The position numbers were made by a program, and so were the translations under genes. From the NCBI GenBank assembly GCA_910584825.1, contig CAJUCI010000034.1, forward strand, positions 1 through 24,342: 24,342 bases of DNA, written 5' to 3'. This document shows, piece after piece, positions 23,351-24,342 of the stretch (positions within the stretch are counted from its first letter, which is position 1; each line of letters opens with the position of its first letter). The notes under the pieces are model-generated. The model saw nothing but the letters and a program-made list of their open reading frames with translations. It made no database searches and was not told the origin of the DNA. This DNA comes from an uncultured Duncaniella sp. (lineage in GTDB: Bacteria; Bacteroidota; Bacteroidia; Bacteroidales; Muribaculaceae).

Positions 23351-23402
23351 GTGTGGTATTGGGGGAATCATCGAACTGTATCAGGGGATTCAAATATTGT
23401 AT

Positions 23403-24122
23403 TTAGTTATTAGACGAGTCGTGTGTAAGTTTCTTTTTGGGCCTTTTATCCATACCCTTAAACGGTTGAACGCTTTTTAATCCATCTATGTGTTCAAACA
23501 ATTGAGGTTCAACATTAGCCATCATTGGGTCAAGAATAAAATCAATTCCTTCCCTTCGTGCTAATTTAGCAGCGGGAACAAAGTCGGAATCTCCTGAGAA
23601 TAGGACTATTTGATTAACGAATTTTTTTAAGGCTAAAGACGCTATGTCTACTCCGATTTTCATGTCAACACCCTTCTGTCTAACCGAGAGGAACACATCA
23701 TCTTCGGTCAATTCTGCAATCGTTTTTTTACCTTTAAGTAATTCTTGAGTTGCAGAGGGACGTATTTCCCAATTACCATTATCTTTTAATGTGCCTACCC
23801 TTAGGGCAACCTTTCGCTTTTGTTTCAGGGCCTCCATTAGCTCAACTCGAAACTTATACTCAGGTGTTTTGCTAAAATCGACAGCTTTTTTGCTGATAGG
23901 ATTGTGTGCTTTCTTTCCCAAAGGCATACAATCATAGTAAAAAATACGATATAATATATTGCGCTTGCCCACATGTTTGTGGGCCATTGCATACATTATA
24001 TCAGCTACTTGAGCACCGCTAATATGCCTATCCTTATTATATAAAGCATTAAATCGCTTTATGAAAAATCCGCCGTCAATTAATACGGCGATTTTGATTG
24101 GGGGTAAAAGCTCGTTGGTCAT
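23403..24122 (-). CDS. NYN-domain (LabA/DUF88-like) putative ribonuclease
   Basis: A 239-aa PIN-like NYN protein. The acidic active-site residues appear as Asp16 in IAVLIDGGFF, Asp153 and Asp159 in KGVDMKIGVDIASLAL, and Asp178/Asp180 in LFSGDSDFVPAAKL. These proteins bind metal and are thought to cleave RNA. The C-terminus is a basic tail (KRPKKK). I chose the ATG at 24122, eleven residues before the first strand; in-frame ATGs at 24161 and 24167 would add about 13-15 hydrophobic residues and cannot be excluded. Its sequence is clearly AT-rich relative to the central genes. Confidence 0.85.
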   Translation of the reverse strand: MTNELLPPIKIAVLIDGGFFIKRFNALYNKDRHISGAQVADIMYAMAHKHVGKRNILYRIFYYDCMPLGKKAHNPISKKAVDFSKTPEYKFRVELMEALKQKRKVALRVGTLKDNGNWEIRPSATQELLKGKKTIAELTEDDVFLSVRQKGVDMKIGVDIASLALKKFVNQIVLFSGDSDFVPAAKLARREGIDFILDPMMANVEPQLFEHIDGLKSVQPFKGMDKRPKKKLTHDSSNN

Positions 24123-24223
24123 AAAAAAGGATAAAAAAAGCTCAAGGGTTGGCGTATCCATTATCAAGAATTAGCGGCGGAGCTGCTATCGGATGCGCGT
24201 TGCCATGAGCATAATCATGTTCG

Positions 24224-24255
24224 CAAATTTACGACTATTTTATCTAAAAAACAAA
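24224..24255 (-). promoter_or_regulatory. Promoter of the NYN-domain gene
   Basis: On the minus strand TTTG (24252-24255), a 20-bp spacer and TAAATTTG (24224-24231). It predicts a leader of about 50-95 nt depending on the start codon used. The remaining bases to 24342 show no supported gene. Confidence 0.75.
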
Positions 24256-24342
24256 TTTAATATAAAAAAGTTTCAGAAAAAGAATGGACGCAGATTCTAC
24301 CTGCAAGTGCAAAATTAGGCAATAAATTTAAAGAACTCAGCG

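Noticed and set aside
24261..24342. Plus-strand open frame reading as a plausible peptide (VSEKEWTQILPASAKL)
   Set aside because: It is preceded by a stop at 24258-24260 and has no ATG, GTG or TTG start before the window ends, so a gene cannot be supported.

Overview
The window looks like a chromosomal segment of a Bacteroidota bacterium, order Bacteroidales. Many genes have the Bacteroidota -7 promoter motif TAnnTTTG a short way upstream, sometimes with TTTG 19-20 bp further up. Shine-Dalgarno sequences are largely absent. Gene content fits too: DUF4492-cydA-cydB, a divergent Bacteroidota-type ParC, a DUF3316-like barrel protein, a secreted C1 aminopeptidase and a lipoprotein S41 peptidase. 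A Muribaculaceae-like genome is my guess, not proven.

Layout. 1-628: terminator of an upstream gene, then a cluster of REP palindromes and the rpsA promoter. 629-5423 (+): housekeeping genes rpsA, purU and glmS, each with its own promoter or terminator. 5449-5558: a 110-nt nested hairpin between convergent glmS and ettA. 5591-8078 (-): ettA, then a small ORF overlapping a GNAT acetyltransferase, which together resemble a toxin-antitoxin pair. 8214-8324: a REPIN. 8357-11358 (-): the cytochrome bd operon. 11571-16158 (-): parC, a barrel protein and an S41 lipoprotein in one operon, with a G-rich 50-bp minisatellite upstream of the parC promoter. 16648-16929: an inverted repeat and another REPIN. 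16977-18710 (-): an uncharacterised two-gene unit. 18711-19133: noncoding, holding a large imperfect hairpin. 19134-19936 (-): a small membrane protein and a YkvA-like protein. 20178-21587 (+): secreted C1 peptidase. 21705-24342: visibly more AT-rich, with an SGNH hydrolase, a second hairpin, an NTF2-like gene whose secretion leader has decayed, and a NYN-domain protein.

Most genes are ordinary. The unusual content is between them. One family of paired inverted REPs (GTAGGAGCGACGGCT...) forms REPIN-like elements; the GTAG ends resemble REPs mobilised by RAYT transposases in Proteobacteria. Two long hairpins (18814-18983 and 22535-22662) share TCGCCAA/TTGGCGA arms and may be a second family. 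The most interesting protein-level candidates are the GNAT pair and the 73-aa/502-aa operon.
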